In this document: piece after piece, positions 1-6,403 of the stretch
How the letters are laid out: the number at the start of each line of letters is the position of its first letter
Numbering within the stretch: position 1 is the first letter of the stretch
IMG/VR virus record: IMGVR_UViG_3300008107_006419
Location: 1 to 27,743 of that record
Strand: one strand, 5' to 3'
DNA from: a virus
Length of the DNA stretch: 27,743 bases
Program-made: the position numbers and the translations under genes
The notes under the pieces: generated by a model
Databases searched by the model: none
What the model saw: the letters and a program-made list of their open reading frames with translations, nothing else
What the model was told of the DNA's origin: nothing

Positions 1-54
1 GTCTAGGAGAGGTGCCCACTTCTCCTGCAATTGTTCTGCATTGAACATTTGCAT
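1..54 (-). CDS. gp23: Major capsid protein gp23, N-terminal 18 codons only
   Basis: The window edge cuts this gene after 18 codons. The visible peptide begins MQMFNAEQLQEKWAPLLD, which matches the start of T4-like gp23: a short helix with the KW-P-LL pattern also seen in T4 (NKWKPLLEG). In T4 this N-terminal segment is removed by the gp21 protease during head maturation. The gene follows gp22 as in T4. A good Shine-Dalgarno (GAGGT, 62-66) lies 7 nt before the first ATG. A second in-frame ATG two codons later (46-48) is a possible alternative start. Identity rests on this short peptide plus its position after gp20, gp21 and gp22. Confidence 0.88.
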   Translation of the reverse strand, partial: MQMFNAEQLQEKWAPLLD

Positions 55-61
55 TGTTTTT

Positions 62-66
62 ACCTC
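62..66 (-). promoter_or_regulatory. Ribosome binding site of gp23
   Basis: Minus-strand GAGGT, 7 nt upstream of the ATG at 54. It is a strong Shine-Dalgarno for this genome and fixes the gp23 start. I see no close match to the TATAAATA late promoter in the 53 bp between gp22 and gp23, so gp23 may depend on transcription entering from gp22 or on a divergent promoter form. Confidence 0.6.
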
Positions 67-90
67 TGTATGGAAATTGTTAGTTTGATA

Positions 91-107
91 TTTTTATTAT
101 ATAAAAA
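91..107. repeat. AT-only perfect inverted repeat between gp22 and gp23
   Basis: Seven bases (tttttat, 91-97) pair with ataaaaa (101-107) around a 3-base loop, directly after the gp22 stop codon. The stem contains only A and T, so it would be weak as RNA. It could be a weak pause or processing site between scaffold and capsid genes, or chance in an AT-rich spacer. Confidence 0.3.
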
Positions 108-1307
108 TCACTTTTTAGAAACTCTTTCAAGTGCTTGGAGATAAGCACCCATTGTTCCAGTAACTGGTTGTGAGTAGTCAGTCTCCTCTGCCATATAGTC
201 TTGATTGTCTCTTTGAGTAACTACATTTGATGGGAAATATGATTCCCTCAAAGTTACTAGTTTCTCACGATAGTCTTCTTCACTACCAAACTCAACATTT
301 TCTGCAAGAGAAGCGAGCTTGTCTTTCTGTGAAAGTGCAAGTCCTTCAGAAACTTCCGCAAAAATTACGTCAGTTACTGATTCTGCTAGTCTCTTATTTA
401 GAGCAACATTTCTTTCGATTTGCTCGTTGAGTTTTGACTCCATTTCATCAAGTTTTTCTACCATGCTTTCAAGCACATCATATTTATCTTCAGGGATTGT
501 TACATAATGTTCTTCAAAAAGTCCTTTCAGACCCATAAGGAATGATTCAGTTGCTTGAGATTGAATTCCTCTTTCGATTGCAATTGCATTCTCCTGAATC
601 CACTCATCAGCAACATACTCAAGATAAGCATCAAGTCTTTCTTCTAGTGCTTCCTCAAGTTCAGCAACTTCTTCTGCTAGTTTCTCTTCATAATGCGTAA
701 GAATTGCTTCTTCGATTTGTTGAGTTCTAGCATTTAGTGCTGCTTCGAAGATTGTTCTTGCTTTGTCTCTAAACTCTTCTGATAAATCTTCACCAGAGAG
801 TAAAGCATCAACATCTTCTTGAATTTCATTCTCAATGGCAATAAATGCCTCTTTCATTTTCTTCTTCTTGCCGTCTTCTTCTTCACCATCTTCTTCATCA
901 TCTTCTTCTTCTTCATCTTCATCTTCATCATCTTCACATGATGCTGCTTCTTCTAGTTCTTCTTCACCTTCTTCGAGTTCGTACTCATCTTCTACGAGTT
1001 CTTCATCTTCGTCTTCGGACTCCTCTTTCATTGCTTTCATTGGGTCTGCAGACTTAGCACCCTTATTTACAACATCCTTAACTTGTGCCAAAGTTGCACC
1101 AGGAGTCTTCAGCTTTGCAGAATCATCTGTAGACTTATAATTTTCTGGAGTAGGACCACCAAGGTCTTCCCAACTTCCTGTTTGACCAGCAACTGCTCCT
1201 GGAGCAAGTTTATGCATTGCTTCTGCTGCAGCAGCGTTTGCATTTACAGCAGTTTTAGATTGTTTAGTGCCTGTTTCCATTTCTTGTAAGTTTTTACCAC
1301 GGGACAT
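108..1307 (-). CDS. gp22: Prohead core scaffolding protein gp22
   Basis: This is the main internal scaffold of the prohead; in T4 it is degraded by gp21 before DNA packaging. The 399-aa product is very hydrophilic and mostly predicted helical. The N-terminal ~90 residues contain an Ala-rich segment (about 20-32). Residues 95-145 are almost entirely Glu/Asp, and a KKKK cluster follows at 147-150. From 155 to about 330 the sequence is long helix or coiled coil rich in Glu. The C-terminus is short and basic (VSKK). T4 gp22 is 269 aa, so this form is longer, largely because of the acidic N-terminal part. The gene lies between protease gp21 and capsid gp23 exactly as in T4. The start has a good GGAGAG Shine-Dalgarno, and a late-promoter candidate lies 36 nt upstream. 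The identification rests on composition and synteny, since scaffolds diverge quickly. Confidence 0.9.
   Translation of the reverse strand: MSRGKNLQEMETGTKQSKTAVNANAAAAEAMHKLAPGAVAGQTGSWEDLGGPTPENYKSTDDSAKLKTPGATLAQVKDVVNKGAKSADPMKAMKEESEDEDEELVEDEYELEEGEEELEEAASCEDDEDEDEEEEDDEEDGEEEDGKKKKMKEAFIAIENEIQEDVDALLSGEDLSEEFRDKARTIFEAALNARTQQIEEAILTHYEEKLAEEVAELEEALEERLDAYLEYVADEWIQENAIAIERGIQSQATESFLMGLKGLFEEHYVTIPEDKYDVLESMVEKLDEMESKLNEQIERNVALNKRLAESVTDVIFAEVSEGLALSQKDKLASLAENVEFGSEEDYREKLVTLRESYFPSNVVTQRDNQDYMAEETDYSQPVTGTMGAYLQALERVSKK
873..1025 (-). repeat. Low-complexity Glu/Asp-coding tract inside gp22
   Basis: About 150 bp of GAA/GAG/GAT/GAC codons appear on the plus strand as a run of ctt/cat-type triplets, encoding gp22 residues 95-145. 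Such triplet-rich stretches can change length by replication slippage. The opposite strand gives a long Ser/Leu-rich open frame that is an artefact of this composition. Confidence 0.7.
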
Positions 1308-1343
1308 TTGAACTCTCCGATTTTACTATATATCTAAAATCTA

Positions 1344-1351
1344 TATTTATT
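1344..1351 (-). promoter_or_regulatory. Candidate late promoter for gp22 (AATAAATA)
   Basis: Minus-strand AATAAATA matches 7 of 8 bases of the T4 late promoter TATAAATA. It ends 36 nt before the gp22 start and surrounds the TAA stop codon of gp21 (1347-1349). The longer leader leaves room for the strong GGAGAG Shine-Dalgarno of gp22. Confidence 0.5.
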
Positions 1352-1946
1352 TTTGATCAACTAATGTATTTATTCTCTTATAAGTCTTCTGTGCAAGTTG
1401 CTCACGAAGAATTCCACCTTCCCAAACCCACTCCTTGCCTTCCATAATTCCAGATACAAAAGCATCAGGTGCTGAAGGATCTGCAACAATATCTGCTGCA
1501 GTTGCTAACATAAAATCTTCACCAACAACTGAATATCCTTCATTGGTTGGCATCAATGAACCAACACCACGAGAAGAAACACCAAGCATTACTCCTTCAC
1601 CAAGAAGAGAAGAAGCAATTTTACCCATTGGAGTTTCAAGGATTTTTGCTTTTCCTACGAAATTACTTCCACTTCTATAAAGTTCACAAATTTTGTGTGA
1701 AACTCTATCAAGATTTACAGTTGGACCATCGGGATGTCCAAGTTCTCCAAGAGCACGACCTTTTTGGATAAAGTTTTCATTATACCTTTTAACCTCTCTC
1801 TCAAGAGTTCTCATTTCATAGAGTCTCTTGTTTCTGTTTGGTTTGTCTGCTTGGAGGAAAATTCCTTCAATAAAAAGAGATTTTTTACCGTTCTTTTCTT
1901 CGGTAATAACTTTAACCTTTTCGATTTCTTCTGTGATTAGTTTCAT
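1347..1946 (-). CDS. gp21: Prohead protease gp21
   Basis: This serine protease matures the phage head by cutting scaffold, capsid and internal proteins after a hydrophobic-x-Glu motif. The 199-aa product (T4 gp21 is 212 aa) shows the family landmarks: His71 in GELGHPDG, Ser124/125 in LGVSSRG and Asp156 in VADPSAPDA. These are the likely catalytic or active-site residues of this herpesvirus-assemblin-like fold. The N-terminus contains ITEE twice (residues 4-7 and 14-17), which fits the protease's own cleavage pattern and could be autocleavage sites. It sits directly before gp22 as in T4. The start at 1946 is 4 nt after the stop of the 89-aa gene; its Shine-Dalgarno is weak (AAGAA), suggesting coupling. 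Confidence 0.96.
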   Translation of the reverse strand: MKLITEEIEKVKVITEEKNGKKSLFIEGIFLQADKPNRNKRLYEMRTLEREVKRYNENFIQKGRALGELGHPDGPTVNLDRVSHKICELYRSGSNFVGKAKILETPMGKIASSLLGEGVMLGVSSRGVGSLMPTNEGYSVVGEDFMLATAADIVADPSAPDAFVSGIMEGKEWVWEGGILREQLAQKTYKRINTLVDQK

Positions 1947-1951
1947 TGTTC

Positions 1952-2221
1952 TTAGTTAGTGAATCCTACTTTTGCTGCTTTAACAGTATTTGCAGATGCA
2001 AAAATTACATCAGTCGGAAGTTTTTGTAAGAATTCAACAGTTCCAGTTGGCATTGTGAATGTTAAAGTTGATGCAGCACCAACAGCAGTAGAAATACTTA
2101 CAGTGGCAGCAGCACCAGAACCGTTATATAGTCTTACGCAGGTAGCTTCACTAATACTTGATGCAGTACCAGCAGTAGTTGGCATTGCAATCTCAGTTGT
2201 AATTATTTTAGTTCTTTGCAT
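1952..2221 (-). CDS. Small putative virion protein (89 aa)
   Basis: I do not recognise a characterised family. The 89-aa product is rich in Ala, Thr, Val and Ser, has alternating hydrophobic and polar residues typical of a small beta sandwich, and ends in AAKVGFTN. I recall this type of short protein with a KVGFTN-like end from structural regions of marine T4-like phages. It has no membrane segment or signal peptide. It lies just before protease gp21 and has its own late-promoter candidate 24 nt upstream, so it is expressed with head genes. A head decoration or accessory role is a guess from position and composition. The ATG at 2221 is used because no other start gives the full beta-rich frame; an AAGG lies 14 nt away, too far to be a normal ribosome site. 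Confidence 0.7.
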   Translation of the reverse strand: MQRTKIITTEIAMPTTAGTASSISEATCVRLYNGSGAAATVSISTAVGAASTLTFTMPTGTVEFLQKLPTDVIFASANTVKAAKVGFTN

Positions 2222-2245
2222 TTGTATAATAAAGACCTTATTAGT

Positions 2246-2253
2246 TATTTATT
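2246..2253 (-). promoter_or_regulatory. Candidate late promoter for the 89-aa gene (AATAAATA)
   Basis: Minus-strand AATAAATA is 7/8 to TATAAATA and ends 24 nt before the ATG at 2221. That is the same distance as at several other late promoters in this window. It lies in the 42-bp gap after the 424-aa gene. Confidence 0.5.
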
Positions 2254-2263
2254 ATTTTAATAA

Positions 2264-3538
2264 TTACCTCTGTTCAATCCAGTTCAATGCTGCAAGTGCT
2301 TTTTTGTTAGTATTAGGACTTGCACAAGCAAGAGTATAAGTATCACTGATTGTTCCAATACCACTTCTACCCAACTGAAGTGCTGCTCTAACATCAAGAT
2401 CAATTAATGAAGAAGTACCTGCAACGACAAAACCACTCAAAAGATCACTTCCACCAGATACTGCAGTTTGAGTAATATTATACTGCATAAAAGAGTTTGG
2501 ATCGGGATGATCTACCCAAGTTCCTCCAGTCAATGTTGCATTCTGAAGAAGTTTCCAATAAATGTTTGTATTATCATTGGTTGCTGCTTGTAGTGACCTT
2601 AAAAGCATTACACCAGTTAGATTATTGGACTTCAAACGAATACTTATAATTGGATAGAATGTATCTGAAGATGGCATCGTTGTCCCTGTGATGGGATTGG
2701 ATATACTCAAAAGAGTTCCAAGTTTCTCTGGTTCTCCTTCCTGAATAAGAGAATTAGAACCCTGGTATAGGTAATGATTTCCTGCAACACCAGTTACATT
2801 TTCAATCTCAAGTCTAATTGGTAAGAATGGAGTAGAGCACCAAACTCCAGTATTAGTATTTGAGTTCTCAAAAGTATGACTTGGGATAGTTTCGTTCTTT
2901 ATCAACCAAGCAAATTCTACAATTCCAGCACCATACCATTCATAATTGATAGAGATCATTTGTTGTTTTGTTGGATCTGCAACAACTCCTGTATATCCAT
3001 TACCATCAAACTTTTCACCATTCCAATCATCCCTATACACTCTAGTTTCTGAAACAATTCCAGTTACACTACTACGAATAACATAAGAGTATGTTCCTCC
3101 GTCATCCTCAAAGTATGCACCATTATATTCATCAAACAATCCAAATCTTCTGCGAATACCTACCTGTGGTGTAGTAAGACGAATTGCAAATGCTAGAGTT
3201 GCACCCCTACCAGGAATGTATCTCATCACATTCTTGGTTTGTCTAATAACTTTACTTCCTGCAGTCGATCCAACTTGCATTATCACATTACTAGATGCTG
3301 TATTGTGAGCTGCAGTTCCTACTCCAACTATTCTTTCATCCCATACATCAGTCTCTTTACCATACTGGAAGGTGTTAAAAAACACTGTTTGATATGGAGA
3401 TATTTTTAATCTGTCATTGTTGGTAAATTGAGGTCTCCAGTCCGTCTGGTTTCCCCAGTGATCTGCAATATTAAAGACCTCAAAGAGACTTCTCTCTTGA
3501 TTTAGATAATCTTGTGTATTCTTATTCCACTGTGCCAT
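2264..3538 (-). CDS. Virion structural protein with WYGAG module (424 aa)
   Basis: Function unknown. Residues about 99-245 contain a module also found in the C-terminal third of the 1681-aa protein at 15741-20786. The shared landmarks in order are R-Q-(T/S)-K, RYxxGxG, GxFDxxNGxxxxxDG, an R-S turn, and WYGAG (residues 201-205) followed by an aromatic strand and a P(I/V)R(L/Y)E strand. This points to a virion protein, possibly a head or fibre decoration, since it lies among head-assembly genes between the gp67-like gene and gp21. The rest is beta-rich and Asn/Thr/Ser-rich, with no signal peptide or membrane segment. The gene starts 2 nt after the preceding stop with no clear Shine-Dalgarno, so translational coupling is likely. 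Confidence 0.8.
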   Translation of the reverse strand: MAQWNKNTQDYLNQERSLFEVFNIADHWGNQTDWRPQFTNNDRLKISPYQTVFFNTFQYGKETDVWDERIVGVGTAAHNTASSNVIMQVGSTAGSKVIRQTKNVMRYIPGRGATLAFAIRLTTPQVGIRRRFGLFDEYNGAYFEDDGGTYSYVIRSSVTGIVSETRVYRDDWNGEKFDGNGYTGVVADPTKQQMISINYEWYGAGIVEFAWLIKNETIPSHTFENSNTNTGVWCSTPFLPIRLEIENVTGVAGNHYLYQGSNSLIQEGEPEKLGTLLSISNPITGTTMPSSDTFYPIISIRLKSNNLTGVMLLRSLQAATNDNTNIYWKLLQNATLTGGTWVDHPDPNSFMQYNITQTAVSGGSDLLSGFVVAGTSSLIDLDVRAALQLGRSGIGTISDTYTLACASPNTNKKALAALNWIEQR

Positions 3539-3540
3539 TA

Positions 3541-3855
3541 CTAATCAGTCCAAGTTAGTCTTTCTGGTTGATATCTTTGCGAACTCTTAATTTTTAAAGA
3601 ACTTGTTGTTTGTGGATAGATGTTATGAACGATTGCTCCTGGATAATCTCCTTGAAGATTTTCTGCAAGTTCATTTTTTGACATCATTTTACCTTCTACT
3701 TCAAGACGATATAATTTTCCTTCCCAAATTACATCGGCAACAAAAGATTCACCAACTGGTTCTGATTGATTTTCAGAACCGTTGATGTATAGATTTCCAT
3801 TGAAATCACCAGCAATATTAACTGATTCTGAAATAAATTGTCTGTATGATTTCAT
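3541..3855 (-). CDS. Candidate capsid-targeted internal protein (104 aa)
   Basis: The N-terminus MKSYRQFISES closely matches the capsid targeting sequence of T4 internal proteins (MKTYQEFIAE-A), including the final x-I-x-E site cut by gp21. This predicts packaging inside the prohead followed by cleavage after Glu10. After a linker, residues about 36-82 form a small domain with W-x-G-K (44-47), SKNEL (59-63) and DYPGAIV (70-76). A very similar domain ends the 349-aa protein at 10898-11947, which also starts with such a targeting sequence. The gene lies inside the prohead-assembly block. The mature protein would be about 94 aa; its biochemical role is unknown. The start is the only ATG giving the targeting motif; its Shine-Dalgarno is weak. 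Confidence 0.82.
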   Translation of the reverse strand: MKSYRQFISESVNIAGDFNGNLYINGSENQSEPVGESFVADVIWEGKLYRLEVEGKMMSKNELAENLQGDYPGAIVHNIYPQTTSSLKIKSSQRYQPERLTWTD

Positions 3856-3864
3856 TTTTATGAC

Positions 3865-4029
3865 TCACTCTTCTTCTGTGTTGTCTTCTAAATCAAACAT
3901 GTCCGAAACAACATGGGGTCTAACGGTTTCGATTCTCTCCAATGCTTTTTGCATTAGCATTTGTTTGATTTCGTCACTAACTTCCATGGGAGATTCACCT
4001 GTTGCGATTTTACTAATTAAGTCACTCAT
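3865..4029 (-). CDS. Small prohead core protein, gp67-like (54 aa)
   Basis: This short gene encodes 54 residues starting MSDLISKIATGESPMEVSDE and ending with an acidic tail DNTEEE. It is helical and charged. It lies directly after the portal gene, the place of T4 gene 67, a small prohead core protein. A perfect late promoter TATAAATA is 24 nt upstream of its ATG, which strongly supports it as a real gene. The Met-rich middle (KQMLMQKALERIE) resembles the core-forming helix of small scaffold proteins. Sequence similarity to T4 gp67 itself is not clear to me, so the name is based on size, composition and position. Confidence 0.75.
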   Translation of the reverse strand: MSDLISKIATGESPMEVSDEIKQMLMQKALERIETVRPHVVSDMFDLEDNTEEE

Positions 4030-4053
4030 AGTCTTTAAATGTTAATTTAAAAT

Positions 4054-4061
4054 TATTTATA
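4054..4061 (-). promoter_or_regulatory. Late promoter TATAAATA before the gp67-like gene
   Basis: A perfect 8/8 match on the minus strand to the T4 late promoter, 24 nt before the ATG at 4029. The TAA stop codon of gp20 (4057-4059) lies inside the motif. Confidence 0.8.
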
Positions 4062-5721
4062 TTTGTCCTGCTTCTGGTTCCATTACTGGAGATCCCATTG
4101 AAGCATTAGATTGTGGTTCTGTTTGTTGAGGAATCTGTTGCCCATCTTGAGGCATTGCCTCTGGGGGCATTGCATTTGGATCTGGTAAAATTCCCTTTTC
4201 TATTTCTTTTTTAATTTGCTTATCAATATCAATAATATCTCCATCAGTTTGCTTCAGGATCTTTGTTCTTACATACTGAACTGAAAAATACCTACCAAGA
4301 TATGGTTCCATCGCAGCAACCACAGCAAGTTTGTCATTCATCAATTCAGATTCTTTTAATTCAGCAAAATGATTATCATAAAGAAAATCATACTGAATGT
4401 GATCTGAAAGAACATTCCAGTCTTCTGGAGTTACAATATTCTTAAGAATAAGTTGTGTTTTTAGAATGTCATTAAATAAATTAGAAAATCTTTTTCTTAG
4501 TCTCCCCACAAACTTTGTAAATCTTACTTCATCTCTTAGGATTTCTGAAGAACGACCAAGACTAAAACCACTACTAGAATTTGTTCTAGTTTCTGGAACA
4601 TTCAATGAACGGAATAATTTCTTTTGGAAATACTCAATATCTGCCAATTCCCCAAGATTTTGCCCACCAGGAAGAGTGGTAATTTCTGTTCCTCTTCCTC
4701 CTTCTCTACGTGGCAACCAGAAATCTTCAAGCATTGCCATATATTTTCTATCATCACGAATCTCTCCAGTGTCTGCGTTATAGACTAATTTGTTTCTATA
4801 ACGATTCATTACATCACGAAGATATTGTTCTGCTTTAATCTTTGGAAGATTGCCAACATCAATGTAAAAAATACGACGTTCTGGAGCACGAGATAGTCTA
4901 TAAATCACAAGACTATCTTCAATCATTCTAAGTTGATTAAGTGCCTTAATTGCTTTATGTAGATATGATAATACTGTTTGCCTATTCCTATCTACTAATC
5001 CAGAAGTAATGTAAGTGACAGAATCTTTAGACAATCTAACCATTCTAGCATCATTCTTATAACTGTTTGATGTCTGACTACCACCAGTTTGCAATGCTGC
5101 ATTTGGATTATAAATGTAATACTCTTCCATCTCTGGATTGGTAAAATCAATTGTATTATCCTTATTGATAATAGTATTGAGAGTTCCAGTTAAAGTCTGC
5201 TTATCATTTTTTAATTTTCTGATATAACGAATCTTTAATGGGTCAATGTATCTTACTTCTTTAATACCATCTGCTGGTTTGGTTACATCAATAACTTTGT
5301 GGTAATATAATCTTCCATCAATATACCAATTCCTAAAAATTTCATGGGCTTTTTTATCAAAGTCCATGATTTCTTTGATGTACTTAAACTCGTTTCTAAT
5401 TGCTTCTTTTAATTTGTCTGAAGCAGGAAGATTTGAAAGTTCTATCTCTACTGGAGAATCATTCAAATCCGAAACAATTGCCTCGTCTACAATATCTTCA
5501 ATAGCACTATCACACTCAGGGTGAAGTGCCATTTCTCTGTATCTTCTTACTAAATCTTGTTCATTTTTGTATACACCTTCAATATCTACATACTGGCCAT
5601 AAAACCCACTAGAGATATAATAATCTGACTTATCTTCGTCATTTTGAGGAACAGGGGAAAGAATTTTTTCTGAATTTTCTCTCCCCTTATCTTCAAACTT
5701 GTAACCAAATAATTTAGGCAT
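4057..5721 (-). CDS. gp20: Portal vertex protein gp20
   Basis: The portal is a dodecameric ring at one head vertex through which DNA is packaged and to which the tail is joined. The 554-aa product (T4 gp20: 524 aa) has conserved cyanophage-type gp20 segments: an N-terminal DKSDYYISSGFYGQYVD, HPECDSAIEDIVDEAIV near 88-103, the RNRQTVLSYLHKAIKALNQ helix, RAPERRIFYIDVGNLPK, and SSGFSLGRSSEILRDEVRF before the long C-terminal helix region. The last ~40 residues are Pro/Gln/Met-rich and probably disordered. It sits between tail tube gp19 and the gp67-like gene as in T4. A perfect late promoter lies 23 nt upstream, and no Shine-Dalgarno is seen. gp20 is a widely used marker gene for cyanophages, and the sequence is typical. 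Confidence 0.97.
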   Translation of the reverse strand: MPKLFGYKFEDKGRENSEKILSPVPQNDEDKSDYYISSGFYGQYVDIEGVYKNEQDLVRRYREMALHPECDSAIEDIVDEAIVSDLNDSPVEIELSNLPASDKLKEAIRNEFKYIKEIMDFDKKAHEIFRNWYIDGRLYYHKVIDVTKPADGIKEVRYIDPLKIRYIRKLKNDKQTLTGTLNTIINKDNTIDFTNPEMEEYYIYNPNAALQTGGSQTSNSYKNDARMVRLSKDSVTYITSGLVDRNRQTVLSYLHKAIKALNQLRMIEDSLVIYRLSRAPERRIFYIDVGNLPKIKAEQYLRDVMNRYRNKLVYNADTGEIRDDRKYMAMLEDFWLPRREGGRGTEITTLPGGQNLGELADIEYFQKKLFRSLNVPETRTNSSSGFSLGRSSEILRDEVRFTKFVGRLRKRFSNLFNDILKTQLILKNIVTPEDWNVLSDHIQYDFLYDNHFAELKESELMNDKLAVVAAMEPYLGRYFSVQYVRTKILKQTDGDIIDIDKQIKKEIEKGILPDPNAMPPEAMPQDGQQIPQQTEPQSNASMGSPVMEPEAGQI

Positions 5722-5744
5722 ATTTCAAAAATAGACGTTTCTAG

Positions 5745-5752
5745 TATTTATA
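5745..5752 (-). promoter_or_regulatory. Late promoter TATAAATA for gp20
   Basis: A perfect minus-strand match, 23 nt before the gp20 ATG. The gp19 stop codon TAA (5748-5750) is embedded in it. Confidence 0.8.
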
Positions 5753-6383
5753 CGTCTTCCTTCGTGCCTAAAATACTCTTTTGGTCACTTCCAAGAGAAT
5801 CATACCATTGAACTTGTAAATCTACACTGAATTCTTCAATAGCATCTGCATTATCGTAGGATAATTCAATCGCACTAACTGATGTTGGGAAAGTTCCGTA
5901 GAATTTGTATGATTTCAAAATAGGAATCTGTGATTCTGTATTTGGAATTGCCCCAGCATCTGAAGATTGACCAGTAATTCCTCTTCCCAATTGATGAACA
6001 ACCATTTCGGTTTGATATGCATTTGGTGTAATAACACCAGCATTGTCATCGTGTCTATTCATAAAGTTCATCCACTTCTCAAATGCATCTCTAATCTTAA
6101 AGTTTGTATCATTAATTACTGTGATTGACCATGGATCAAATGTTCTATCACCAGCAATCTTTAAGTTTCTTCCTCTAAATGGAATATCAATTACATTAAT
6201 ATTTGATGCAGGAAGACTTGCTGCTTTAATCATAAATCTATAATCATCATCTTCAAGAATTCCTAGACCGCCTGGAAATTTAATTACACATTCAAATAGA
6301 TTAGGTCTTGCTCCTCCTCCGATTAGCTTTCCTTTAAAACTGGATAAAGTTCTTTCTGTGTAGTTTGGTAAATTGTTTGCCAT
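5748..6383 (-). CDS. gp19: Tail tube protein gp19
   Basis: This protein forms the inner tube of the contractile tail through stacked hexamers. The 211-aa product (T4 gp19: 163 aa) has family features: an early NLFECVIKFPGG strand, FMIKAASLPASNI, the RGRNLKIAGDRTFDPWSITVIND segment, FEKWMNFMNRHD, and a C-terminal FSVDLQVQWYDS strand. It is longer than T4 gp19, partly through the loop about residues 125-150. It is directly downstream of sheath gp18 with a 20-bp gap carrying a strong Shine-Dalgarno AGAGGT (6392-6397) and no separate promoter, so sheath and tube are probably co-transcribed. Confidence 0.96.
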   Translation of the reverse strand: MANNLPNYTERTLSSFKGKLIGGGARPNLFECVIKFPGGLGILEDDDYRFMIKAASLPASNINVIDIPFRGRNLKIAGDRTFDPWSITVINDTNFKIRDAFEKWMNFMNRHDDNAGVITPNAYQTEMVVHQLGRGITGQSSDAGAIPNTESQIPILKSYKFYGTFPTSVSAIELSYDNADAIEEFSVDLQVQWYDSLGSDQKSILGTKEDV

Positions 6384-6403
6384 TTTTAGTTACCTCTATT
6401 AAA

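Noticed and set aside
835-1140. Plus-strand Ser-rich open frame of about 100 codons
   Set aside because: It is the mirror of the Glu/Asp-coding tract of gp22 and has no ribosome site; composition explains it.
1959-2339. Plus-strand open frame of 126 codons
   Set aside because: It lies opposite the 89-aa gene and the end of the 424-aa gene, both better supported by promoter and gene order.
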